Assembly (NCBI GenBank): GCA_002245135.1
Contig: NGBS01000005.1
Location: forward strand, 182,379-246,378
From: Proteromonas lacertae
Taxonomy: Eukaryota; Sar; Bigyra; Opalinata; Proteromonadidae
Length of the DNA: 64,000 nt
Reading direction: 5' to 3'
Below are positions 38,401-49,315 of this stretch, piece after piece (position 1 is the stretch's first letter; every line of letters starts with the position of its first letter). A program made the translations under genes and the position numbers. The notes under the pieces are model-generated. The model made no database searches and had not been told where the DNA came from. It saw only the letters and a program-made list of their open reading frames with translations.

Positions 38401-41172
38401 AATCATCAATATATTCTCATATGAAACTTCTCCACCAGACGGAGTTAAAGAAAATAATAATTTCTTTTGATCTACTAATATATCAGCTAATGTATCTCTT
38501 TCTTCTTTTGTTTGAGTACCACAATAACATAAAATATTATTACTATCTTTACCCAATTCTTTTACTGTATCTTGCAATTCTTTCATTGAAGTATAATGAA
38601 TATATTCAGGTATTATTTCTCTTCCATTTATTCCACCATCTTGGTTAACTATATCAAATATATAAGAAAAATAATCCATTAATTCACTATCAGCAGTTGA
38701 ATGTCTATTATAAACCATTACTACCTTATATGTTTTGAAATCAGTTATTGGCATTTCACCATCTTTATATTCACAAGTTTTTGTCTTGTTGTAAAAAGCA
38801 TAAACTCTATTATTGGTTACTTGGTCTAAAAGATTAACTGATCTTATACTACTTACATTTTTTATTTGAAAAACTCCTAATTTACCTAAAGCATAGCCAT
38901 TGTAATAAATTTCATATTGATCAAAAGCTGGATTTTTGACTGCTTGATGAAAAAAATAATCTTTATAATCTGATGGTAATAACGATGATGATGATTCAAT
39001 TGACTATACAATATTAACATAATTATATAAATATTATACTTGAACAATCAATGAAAATAGATTATGAATCAAAGCAATTTGTTGAAACAATGGAATATTT
39101 CTACTTGTATATTTTTTCATATAATTTCTAAATGGATCTAAAACTGATGATTCCATCTCATTATTACTATGTGCAAGGAATATAGTATCCGTAAATGCAA
39201 ATCTTCTATTATCTTTTCTATACTCATCCACAGTAAGTTCATCTAATAAATATGCAATTGTTGTAAAATTATTTTCGAAAGTCATTCCTTTTTCATATAA
39301 AACTGGTATTAATACATCAAAAAATGACTTCTTAACAACTAACACCACAGCTGTTCTATTATATTCACCAACTGGCATTTCACTGATTTGTTTAGTTATA
39401 TTATTTGCTTCTTCTTTTGAAGCACTTAACATATCATAATATCCAATATTTTCTTTAGGATATCCTCTTGATTTTAATTCTTCTGTTAATATATTTCGAC
39501 TAGTTTTACCAAAGAATAATGTCGCACCTACTATAAACACTCTATCATAATTATTCTCCATTATATATTGAGCTGTTAATGAAGAATATGAAGTTGCAAT
39601 AAAATCACCAAATATCACATTCTTGAAACAATTTTCACCTGGAGTTTCACCTATATAAAAAATTTGAATATCATAATCATATAATGCATCTTTAAACTCT
39701 ATCATCTTTTCATAATCAGATACAATAAAGATAGTATGAAGTTCAATTGTGTTGTATAAATCTAATATTTGTTCTACTAAAATACTTGTTTCTTTGCTTA
39801 CATCCAAAATCAATTGAGTAGCTTTTCTTCCTATTACCATACCCTATCAAACAATAATAATAATAAAGTAAATATACAGCTTCAGACATCATTTTGTCAA
39901 TATATAAACGAATTAGCTTGTTTTTGTAAGTAGACATATCTAATATAAAACCAATTGGTAATGCTGTAATTGTTGATATTCCTGTGTTTGGATTAGTCTT
40001 GAAATTACATGTTGTTGTTTCAATTGAACCATAATATTCATTAACTCCAAAATCAAGATCATATGGGATTGTGAATGTTGGAGTCATTACTGAATTTGCA
40101 TATCTAGATATTGTAAAAGATAATGTAATGTAATGATTAGGCAATATATATAAATCACCACCTGGATAGGGTAATGGTTTATTATAAAGTAATGGTAGAA
40201 GTGAACTGATTTTGGTTGTTTCATATTTACGGTTTATCTCAAGAAACCCATCTAATATACCAGCTACTAAAGCATATTCATATCCTGATGCATCAGCGAA
40301 TAAAGTAGGATAAGCAGATTTGTATTTTGTTGTAGAATTAAAATCTTCTTTACCAGTATAACCACTGACAAAGTAATTACCTGGATTCTTACTTAGCATT
40401 GTTGATTCTAAAAGCTTTATTAAACTCAAAGATCCAGGTATATAGATTAGAGGATACCTGTCTACACTAGTGCTTAAACCTGTTATTTTTGCATCTCTCT
40501 TGGTTAATAAAGTATTTAGTTTTGTTTCATCATTTATTATCACTAATGTGGCAACCTGACCATAACTAGTATTAACAGTAGCATCCAGATATTCATCCAT
40601 TATAGCATCAGTAAGTGTCTCGTTTGATGAATATATTATATTTCCTCCAAATAAACTGGCTGTTGATACAATCCTATCCATATAAAAGTTATTCAACTCT
40701 TTATCACCTTCTCCATCAAAAAGAATACTAAAATATCCTCCAAAACTAACTCCAACAGGTGTAAGTACTATTTAAAAAAAAAGCAAGAATAATATATACT
40801 TCCTTCAATAAAAGGTATAATTGACACTCCACTAATGATATTCTTCGAGCATCTTCCAACACTGTACGTGTTAGTGCATACAACTAATACCTTACCTTCA
40901 GTTAAAATGCTGGATTTCGAATTATACAAATTGTTATCACACGTCATTAAGACTATATCACCTTTTTTTTCTACAGCTTCCTTCAATTCTGTATCATAAC
41001 CTTCAGAATCACTGGACTGTACAATATCTATTTCTATTCCATCGGTATTTCTACCATATGGCTCTAAGAAGTCTTTGTATATACTAGCAGCTCTATCTCC
41101 GATATATACTAAAGTCAAACAGTAAACACTGCTTAAAAACACCAAGTAAAGTAGTAACAACCCTTTTATCAT
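29439..41172 (-). CDS. class C GPCR with about nine tandem periplasmic-binding-protein domains
   Basis: Minus-strand gene of about 3800 residues. Signal peptide MIKGLLLLYLVFLSSVYC at 41172. Introns at 40768-40799, about 39841-39882, 39004-39040, 38279-38307 and 29950-29981 join in frame. Nine type-1 periplasmic-binding (ANF-receptor/UrtA-like) domains follow at about 1160-bp spacing, starting near 41120, 39990, 38735, 37565, 36400, 35240, 34083, 32945 and 31780. The fold signatures are GVILPYKD-like first strands, NNNGGVNGKK loops, YYFGGW/IFGGY and SxPNQEI. The 7TM domain (about 30600-29800) has class C marks: IKASSPLFLSY, FGILLCKAWRIHKLF, WKTRKASSEFNESK. A Ser/Thr-rich cytosolic tail ends at 29439. 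Four places (about 34083-34110, 32185-32216, 31041-31057, 30534-30540) need a +1 change of frame that no GTAT intron supplies. They may be base errors, decay or recoding. The ligand is unknown; related binding domains take amino acids, urea or amides. Confidence 0.85.
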
Positions 41173-41500
41173 TTATAAAAGAAAACGATATAACGATAAG
41201 AAAGCTTGACTTGAGTTTAAATAGAACTTCTATACTTCATTTATATTTTTATCATGCCTTATTCTTAATATTAGATTTAACCAAAATTTCTCTAGATAGA
41301 AATATTGACTATTCATTAGCCGAGCAGGTAGTTGATTGATAGCACTTACTATTTTTGAAAATTTAATCAAATCATTGTCTGTTTATAAAAGTACTAGAAT
41401 TCTGTTAAAATACACTTCTGAATGTATGAAACTTTTATTGCTTGGATAAAAATTATTGAATAAACAGAATAAAAAAAATCTATAATAACAAACAAAATGA
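41173..41500. other. intergenic, nothing recognised
   Basis: AT-rich 328 bp between the start of the receptor gene and the stop of the WKF gene, both on the minus strand. It must contain the receptor promoter. Confidence 0.5.
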
Positions 41501-42032
41501 TTATAATAATACTCTTAATATATTTAATGCTCTAGTTTTTCTGATTCTCTGAAGTTTTTTCTCATCATCTGAAGCATCTTCTGGCAAAGATTCTTCTTTT
41601 TCTATTTCTCGTGATTTTTCTATACATTCATTTCTACTTTTCCCTTTTAAACCCTCTATATATTCTAAAAGCAACTTAAATTCTGGTTTTGTTATTCTTC
41701 TTGGATCAAACATGTGTTGTAACAAATAAACCTACTTAACAATAATCACATTTATAAGTTACTATACTTGTCTGACTTTTTTAAACTTCCATTTTTCTTT
41801 TTCATAACACCATTCCCATAAATATTGAATTGCTGGTGGTCGATCAACTGGATAACCATCAGGATGTTTTATTACACTATTATTTTATTATTAAATGTAA
41901 TACACCTCAGTTTGACTATCAGCCTACAAAATAACCTAATTGAAATATATACTGTATTATTTACTTGTTTAACTTTGTTTCTCTATTCATTTGTAAAACA
42001 AAGAATACTTTATTTTTCTTCTCTTTATTCAT
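41501..42032 (-). CDS. WKF-domain protein (C7orf50-like)
   Basis: Small conserved nucleolar-type protein family of unclear role. The conserved block is ALxYLWEW-like AIQYLWEWCYEKEKWKFKKV (Trp-Lys-Phe), then an intron (about 41725-41760) and LLQHMFDPRRITKPEF, LLEYIEGLKGKSR, followed by a Glu-rich helix ending NILRVLL at 41501. The upstream path is less sure. An ATG at 42030-42032 gives MNKEKKNKVFFVLQM, and two more short introns bring the frame to the conserved block. No partner in the neighbourhood. Confidence 0.65.
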
Positions 42033-42513
42033 TTATTACTTTAAAATGAATAATTATATTGTTTCAAAATTATATTCGTTTTAATATTAAAATCTATAAT
42101 GAAAATATTCTTTTAAACAAATAACAAAAAAGAATCTACATCAAAAACTTAATTTTAAGTATATCTTTCTGCCCAACCATTTCATTTCATTTAGCTTTAT
42201 TACAGATTGTTTCACACAAAGTACTTGATTTTGAAAAATCCTAAATCAACAGTACTAATTATTAATTTTATTTATATTATTACATAAGCTGTAATGTATT
42301 AATTGCAACAATAATCTTCATTCTATGAACACTTCAACATCCCTAACTCTATTATAAACATAACGCACTTTGTATGTGCTTTTATCTTCATTTTTTATTA
42401 TCCAAATTAAAAATATTTCCGTTATTACAGGTATAAATAGTCATATTTAAGAAATTTAAAAAGTACAAGTTTGATAATAATCAAGCCTACATTAAAAAAG
42501 TGAACTTTTTAAT
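42033..42513. other. divergent intergenic spacer
   Basis: AT-rich. It ends with an inverted repeat around TTAAAAAAG-TGAA-CTTTTTAA immediately before the ATG at 42514. No open frame seen. Confidence 0.5.
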
Positions 42514-43956
42514 ATGAGGAAGAAGTATCTTTTTATATTTTTCTTGATTATGCCTACTATTATGATTATTTTTACAGTTAAACTACCTAATATAGTGATA
42601 GATTTTACAAGAAAAGATGAATTACAGAAACCCTCAAAAGATTCTCATTTAAATACAATAAAAAGTACAAATGGTAATGATTCTTGTATATTTCATTATA
42701 ATAGCATGAGCGAGACTGAAATTAAGCAATTCATTTCTAATTTAGAGAAAATAAATATATTATCTAATTACTGTTATGAAATATATTGTATTTTACCAGC
42801 AATAGGTGATGTAAAACAAGATGAAGATGCATTCAGCATAAAAATTGTCAGATATATATACCCCAATCCTTTAGAATTTATACTGTTATTACCTATACAT
42901 TTAGAAAATGATAAAAATGTGTTGTTTGATATAAATTCAAACTATTCTTATAGTAGTATAGCAGAATCAATTTCAATCTATTTTTCAATAAACCAAACAA
43001 CTTATAAAACTAAGGAGATGGATATATATTTATTATCAACCACTCATTTGAGATATATATGGACATATTATGGTTCAAAGCATTTTAAATCGAATATAGA
43101 AGAAATAATGAAAGATCCATTTACATTCAGATATTATTATGAAAAGAATCCATTGAATAAATCAATAAATTATTTCACTAGATTCGATACAAATGAAACG
43201 TCTATATATCCGAATAATGAAGTTGGTATTATTGAAAGATTAAGATATAGAAATAATATAATTGTGCAAATGGAACATTATAAATTATATAAAAATCTAA
43301 CAACCATTATATTTGGCCAGAATAATCAATTCATTGATTATAGACCTATAATAAAAGAATATATGGATTTATATAATATATATTTAATATGGTGTAGTAA
43401 TTTTAACAGTGGATTCTTTCTGATGAGATTATTACATTTGTTATTAACTACTGAATATACAGTAATAATGGATGATGATTTTGTTTTAACTCCCAAAACT
43501 ATCTCTTTATCAAAATATGCAATAACAAAATACAATTGTATTATGAGTTTAAAAGGATTTCAACCATATAAAAGTTTTGAAGATAATTATAGTTATAGTG
43601 ACAGTATACATGTGTGGTTTGTTCATACTCTATTTGGAGGTCAAATTGGTAAAACTGAAACTTTTAGTTATCCATTTCGAATGAAGTTACCGTATAAATT
43701 ATGGGGAGATGATGTTGGTAATGGACAAATAGGAGAAAGTCTGTATGGATTAAGGCAAATTATTATAAGAGGAAAGAATATAAAAATGATAATGTATAGA
43801 AGTGATAGAAAAACAAGAGAATCGTATGTTAATCGTGTTAATTATAAACTTGGTCCAACTATATTATGTCCTTTCATATCGCATTGTTCAAAATTCAGAA
43901 ACAATATAACAATGAATAAGAAATGTTTTTTTCCAATTCCTAGTGTTTCGTATTAG
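42514..43956 (+). CDS. type II membrane protein, glycosyltransferase-like (GT-A fold likely)
   Basis: Uninterrupted 480-residue frame, unusual here because it has no intron. A short basic N-terminus (MRKKY) and one membrane span (LFIFFLIMPTIMIIFTV) give a Golgi-type signal anchor. The luminal part holds TEYTVIMDDDFVLTPKT, a DxD-like acidic motif after a hydrophobic strand, as in nucleotide-sugar transferases. A further acidic site, KLWGDDVGNGQIGE, resembles the WGxDD signature near the acceptor site of several families. Many N-glycosylation sequons (NKS, NET, NLT) fit a secretory location. I cannot assign a family or sugar. The intact frame and motif pair make it likely active. Confidence 0.6.
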   Translation: MRKKYLFIFFLIMPTIMIIFTVKLPNIVIDFTRKDELQKPSKDSHLNTIKSTNGNDSCIFHYNSMSETEIKQFISNLEKINILSNYCYEIYCILPAIGDVKQDEDAFSIKIVRYIYPNPLEFILLLPIHLENDKNVLFDINSNYSYSSIAESISIYFSINQTTYKTKEMDIYLLSTTHLRYIWTYYGSKHFKSNIEEIMKDPFTFRYYYEKNPLNKSINYFTRFDTNETSIYPNNEVGIIERLRYRNNIIVQMEHYKLYKNLTTIIFGQNNQFIDYRPIIKEYMDLYNIYLIWCSNFNSGFFLMRLLHLLLTTEYTVIMDDDFVLTPKTISLSKYAITKYNCIMSLKGFQPYKSFEDNYSYSDSIHVWFVHTLFGGQIGKTETFSYPFRMKLPYKLWGDDVGNGQIGESLYGLRQIIIRGKNIKMIMYRSDRKTRESYVNRVNYKLGPTILCPFISHCSKFRNNITMNKKCFFPIPSVSY

Positions 43957-44044
43957 TTAATTTAATAATTTTTCTTTAACAATGTGTATTTATAACAGCA
44001 ATTCCAAAATACTAAAATAATAGTCGTTTCAAAAATAAAAGATA

Positions 44045-45142
44045 ATGGAATTGTCATCTATAGAGACACCTAATGATCAGAATAATAACTTTTTTCAACC
44101 TAATTGGAGGTATGCTTGTGATATAATATATTTAGATGTAATACTTGTGGAAAGTTATATTCATCTTCAAGATCTTTAGTAGTTCATGAAAAAATACACA
44201 CGGGACAGAAAGATTTTGTATGTACTTATCCTGGATGTGGTAAAGCATTTTATGTAAAGTCTATGTTAGTAAGACACTCCCATGTTCATAGTGAAGATCG
44301 TCCAGAACATTGTCCATATAAAAACTGTACATCTACTGTGAAATCCTTCAAAACTAAGTCAGATGTAAGACAACATATAAAAAATTGGCATTCAAGTTTA
44401 AAAGTAGAAGAAAGAGAAAATAAATTAATTAAAAAAATAAATAATCTTCAAGAGCAACTGTATGCATATCGCGAAGTTCATTCTAAAGTATATATATATA
44501 TATTCTTAATATTATTAATTGAATTAGAATAAAATATTGATGGAAGAGAATAAATATCTAAAACAGTTCATTAATATATGCTCTAATTCACAATCTCTAC
44601 CACAACAATTTGTATTATCAACACCATTACCACTACAAACAGTAATTAGTGAAGATCAGAAGAAACAAATACAATACATCTTAAATAATAACTCTATTGG
44701 AGTTAAACAACCGAAAGTACAAAATAAGAACCAGTTAAAAGTGAAGAAAGATCCGAATAAACCTAAAAAACCAATATCTGCATATTTACGATTTATAAAA
44801 GAAGTTTATAAGAAGATGGATGTATATTATTCCTTTTAATGATGTATTTATAGCCAAAAATATCATTTGTGGAAAGATCTAAGAAGATAGCAGATTTGTG
44901 GAAGGATTTACCTTCTGAACAGAAACAATATTACGAGCAAATGACTCAATTAGAAATGAAAGACTATCATATAAAGCTGGAACAGTATAATAATAGAAAT
45001 AGAATAAGTATAATAAAATTTACCTTGTTTTACATTATAATCATTAGATAAAGATGTAATCACTAATAATTGTGATATAGAATCCAATGACCTAGTACCA
45101 TCTAATTTAAACAACGTTTCGTGGGAATGTGAGGAAATATAA
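44045..45142 (+). CDS. C2H2 zinc-finger plus HMG-box protein
   Basis: MELSSIETPND start at 44045. After an intron (about 44108-44133) come three C2H2 fingers: CNTCGKLYSSSRSLVVHEKI, CTYPGCGKAFYVKS with HSHVH, and CPYKNCTSTVKS with HIKNWH. A coiled coil follows (KKINNLQEQLYAYREVH) across an intron, then an HMG box (KDPNKPKKPISAYLRFI, intron, SKKIADLWKDLPSEQKQYYE). The last exon ends NVSWECEEI at 45142. The fingers resemble the TFIIIA-like spacing with TGQK linkers. It should be a nuclear DNA-binding protein: fingers for sequence recognition, HMG box for bending. Combining both in one chain is uncommon. Targets are unknown. Confidence 0.8.
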
Positions 45143-45930
<788 letters not shown>

Positions 45931-46014
45931 TAGCGATTCTTAAGTTTTTTTTATTGATTCTTTATTGGGTGTTTTGTTTATACTAATTATAAAAAGAAAA
46001 CATAATTAAAATTT

Positions 46015-47512
46015 CTATTTCAATAATTGTAGTGATGGTAATTCGGTTAGAGGAAAAGGCCAATCATGAAGATTATGCACAAAATCATCCCTTTCTTTTT
46101 CAAATTGATTCAACATTGATGATTCTATATCATCAAGCTCTGGTAGATATTGTGAAGTATCAATTGACTATAATAATATAAATATAAATATGTAATGTTA
46201 TACATAATCAAAAGGATTGATTTTATATCCAATCTCTTTTTCAATCTCATCTACTTTCTTACTTTCATTACTTGAACATAATATCAATGAAATTCCATAA
46301 GAACCAAATCTTCCAGTTCTTCCAATACGATGTAAATAAGTCTCAATAGTTTTAGGTAATTCAAAATTGATCTATTTCAATAATAACAATTATTATTATA
46401 TATAATTTATATACTACACAATTTACTCTCTGTATATCAACTCCTCTTGCTGTAAGATCGGTTGATATTAATATCCTCGCTCTAAACTCTCTAAATGCAG
46501 TGAATGTATGCATTCTCTTTGATTGTGCAAAATGACCAGCTAAATATACAGTAGGCCATCCTCTGGAGGTTAATAACTGCGTTAATTCTACAGCTTTGTC
46601 TTTATTATTAATAAATATTACACATTGATGAAACGATACATGTGATAAGAAATACAATAGAGAATTTACTTTTAATGTAAATTTTGTAATTGTTTTGTCA
46701 TGGTTTATATTAAAATTATTATTGGATATTTCAATTCTATATTGTTTTACTCCTTCTAAGCATATATCATTCTCTAATTGATATTTAGAGAGTATTATAG
46801 AACTTGTAGTATCAAGTGATTTATTGTTATTGCTATTATTTAAAATCGAAACGAATTGAGGATGTTTCATAAATGTCTTTATGAACACTATTAATTCTGA
46901 TGTAAATGTTGCTGAAAATGCCATTACTTGTTTTCTAGTGGGTAGTTGTGAATATATAAATGATATTATATCGGAAAATTGTTCATCAAATAGTTGGTCA
47001 GCTTCATCTAATACTAACATCTTGATTTTTGATGGATTTAAAATTCCTGAAGTTAATAGGGTTTGGATTCTTCCTGGTGTACCCACGATTACTTGACATC
47101 CTTCTCTAATATATTCTTTATGTCTTTCAAATGGGACACCTCCTACTATACATTTACACTTCAATTTATCAAAATACTTTCCTATAGTTTCTATTACATC
47201 ACATGTTTGAATTGCTATTTCACGAGTAGGGCATAATATTAAAGCTTGGGGATTATTGTCCAAATAGTCTATATTTTCTAAAATACAAACAGTGAATACG
47301 CATGTCTTTCCTGTTCCTGCCTTAGCTTGGGCTATTAAATCATTACCAAATCTACCTATTGGAATTGCTTTTAATTGTATTGGAGAGGGATTAATAAATC
47401 CAGCTTCTTGTAAACCTTTTGTAATAAGATCAGGTAAATGTAAATCTTCAAATGATAAATTTTCTGTATTTATTACATCGTTTGTTCTTTCCTTTGCCTT
47501 TACAGAATGCAT
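46015..47512 (-). CDS. DDX20: DEAD-box RNA helicase, DDX20/GEMIN3-like
   Basis: Motifs in order from MHSVKAKERT: PSPIQLKAIPIGRFGNDLI (Q motif), AKAGTGKT (I), CPTREIAIQ (Ia), GTPGRI (Ib), VLDEADQLF (II), FSATF (III), VIFINNKDKAVEL (IV), STDLTARGVDIQRVN (V), then after an intron (about 46374-46420) HRIGRTGRFG (VI). SPIQLKAIPxGRxGxDLI and the QAKxGTGKTCVF wording are closest to DDX20, a SMN-complex component acting in snRNP assembly. The protein is short after the core and ends LPSLQLLK at 46015, so the long C-terminal extension of animal GEMIN3 is missing. The short-intron-rich genome fits a need for snRNP assembly. Confidence 0.88.
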
Positions 47513-47577
47513 TTTAATTTATATGGTTTTCGGTGTTATTCTTCAGTAAACCCACAAAAATTAAAATTTGATTTTTA

Positions 47578-48125
47578 ATGGCATTCTTCATCCCACCTCC
47601 TAGTTACGGGATGGTAGTCGACAATATTTATAGATGTGGTTTGCCAAATGAGCTAAATTATACCTTTTTAGAACGATTAAACCTAAAGAAAATTATATAT
47701 CTTGGTCCTGGCGAACCAGATATAAAATTGTAAATTTTTTCAATATTATATGATAGTATGAACTTTGTGAAAGACCAAAATATAGAATTTGTACATTTAG
47801 GTAAAGAAACCCAAGATTCTTGGACTCCCTTGGATGAAGAAGTATACTACGTGCATTTTATGTATATTAGGTTGTATTAGAAGCACTACAGTATATTTTG
47901 AACGTAACAAACTATCCTTTATTAATAATGGACTTATTAGGTAGACATATTACAGGTACCGTGGTTGGATGTTTAAGAAAAGTGCAGAAATGGAAATTGA
48001 CTTCAATATTTCAAGAATATAGAAGATATGCTGGTTTGAAGGGTGGGCAACCAAATGAACAATTTATTGAATTGTTTGATACAGATTTAGTTCATATCCC
48101 TCCTCATCCTCCTAGTTGGCTTTAG
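47578..48125 (+). CDS. OCA2-like pseudophosphatase (atypical dual-specificity phosphatase fold)
   Basis: MAFFIPPPSYGMVVDNIYRC and NELNYTFLERLNLKKIIYLG are the start of the Siw14/Oca family of plant-and-fungi-type atypical dual-specificity phosphatases. Introns lie at about 47728-47753 and 47842-47870. The rest reads VVLEALQYILNVTNYPLLIM, then DLLGRHITGTVVGCLRKVQ, then NEQFIELFDTDLVHIPPHPP. In active members the signature is HCxxGKHRTG; here it reads MDLLGRHITG, so the His, the nucleophilic Cys and the Arg are all replaced. It is therefore catalytically dead by sequence, like some yeast Oca proteins as I recall them. A scaffold or inositol-phosphate-binding role is inference. Length (about 160) is normal for the family core. 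Confidence 0.8.
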
Positions 48126-48231
48126 TTATATAATTATTTATTTAATATTGTTTATATGGTATTATCTCTATCTTCAAAATAAAAAATTACTTTTAAAAAT
48201 ACATAACTAAATTAATGTAAAACAACAAAAC

Positions 48232-49215
48232 TCATTTCTTTTTAGTTTTCTTATCAATATAACCACATTCTTCAAGTATTTCTCTAGCTGCATTATTAAT
48301 ATGTTTAAACCTATCAGGACCTAATAATATACCACCAAACCATCTGCTTACAACGACAAATACATTACGAGCATCAACAGTTTCAAATAATTCTGCTACT
48401 TTTCTACCAGCACCATGTTCTCCATCTTCATCATTATCTTTAATAATTATATTTCTATTTTCATCAAATATTCGGTAACATTGGATATTATGAGTTGCTC
48501 TTTTTATTTTACGATCTTGTAGTAGATAGTTTAACACGATATCTACATCTTCTACACTATGAACTGGTGCTAAATGAGCCTATAAATAACAATTCTTATT
48601 TTGTTTATATATTTATACTTGAAAAGTGCTTTTTCTATCTGTAAATGCAACACCATGAATAATGGATGCTATTAACTTATCATCATGTGTTAAACTCTCT
48701 GTTGGTTTATTTGTGTTAGGTTTTGAATAAGTATAATTACTCCAATCTATTTCTTCATCATCTTCATCGTCTTTATATTCAGATTCTGATTTGTTTGGTA
48801 AATGATCTGGATCTATTGGTTCTGGTAAAACATTCTCTCTTAACCATTCTATCCAATTATATACAACAACTTGACCTTTCTGTTCATTAAACAAATCAAT
48901 CTATTCATCTTTATCATATATTATATTATACCAATTTATCGTAAAGTGATTCAGCATAACTATCCTCCATCCATTGAGCATATAATGATAAAATTGGTGG
49001 TTCATTTATAGGATATTCTTTGGGATAATCAATTGTCATTTTTAATGGTTGGGTAACTGTATCATATGGAATTGAAATAGAGTATGATTTATTATTTCTA
49101 AGACACAGAAACAATAATTAAATCAATACATAATATCAATATAATCTTCATAAATTGATTGTATTGCTTCTATTTCATCCTTTTGCTCTTGATCACATTG
49201 ACCTAAGATGTCCAT
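48232..49215 (-). CDS. IMPACT: IMPACT/YIH1 homologue (RWD plus UPF0029)
   Basis: Regulator of the kinase GCN2, competing for GCN1 and restraining eIF2-alpha phosphorylation. It starts MDILGQCDQEQKDEIEAIQS at 49215. The RWD domain continues after an intron (DYPKEYPINEPPILSL), then an acidic linker (KDDEDDEEIDWSNYTYS). After another intron comes the UPF0029 domain (AHLAPVHSVEDVD, TDRKSTFQ, DEDGEHGAGRKVAELFE, VVVSRWFGGILLGPDRF), ending KKTKKK at 48232. Three introns, all GTAT type. All conserved blocks, including the VSRWFGGxxLGPxRF signature, are present, so it is probably functional. Confidence 0.93.
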
Positions 49216-49315
49216 ATAGAAATAAATGAAAATGAAAACAATACTTGGCTTGAAAAAAATTAGTCATACAATAGTCTTTCATTAACAATGAATAAAAATA
49301 AAAGAATTAAGATTA

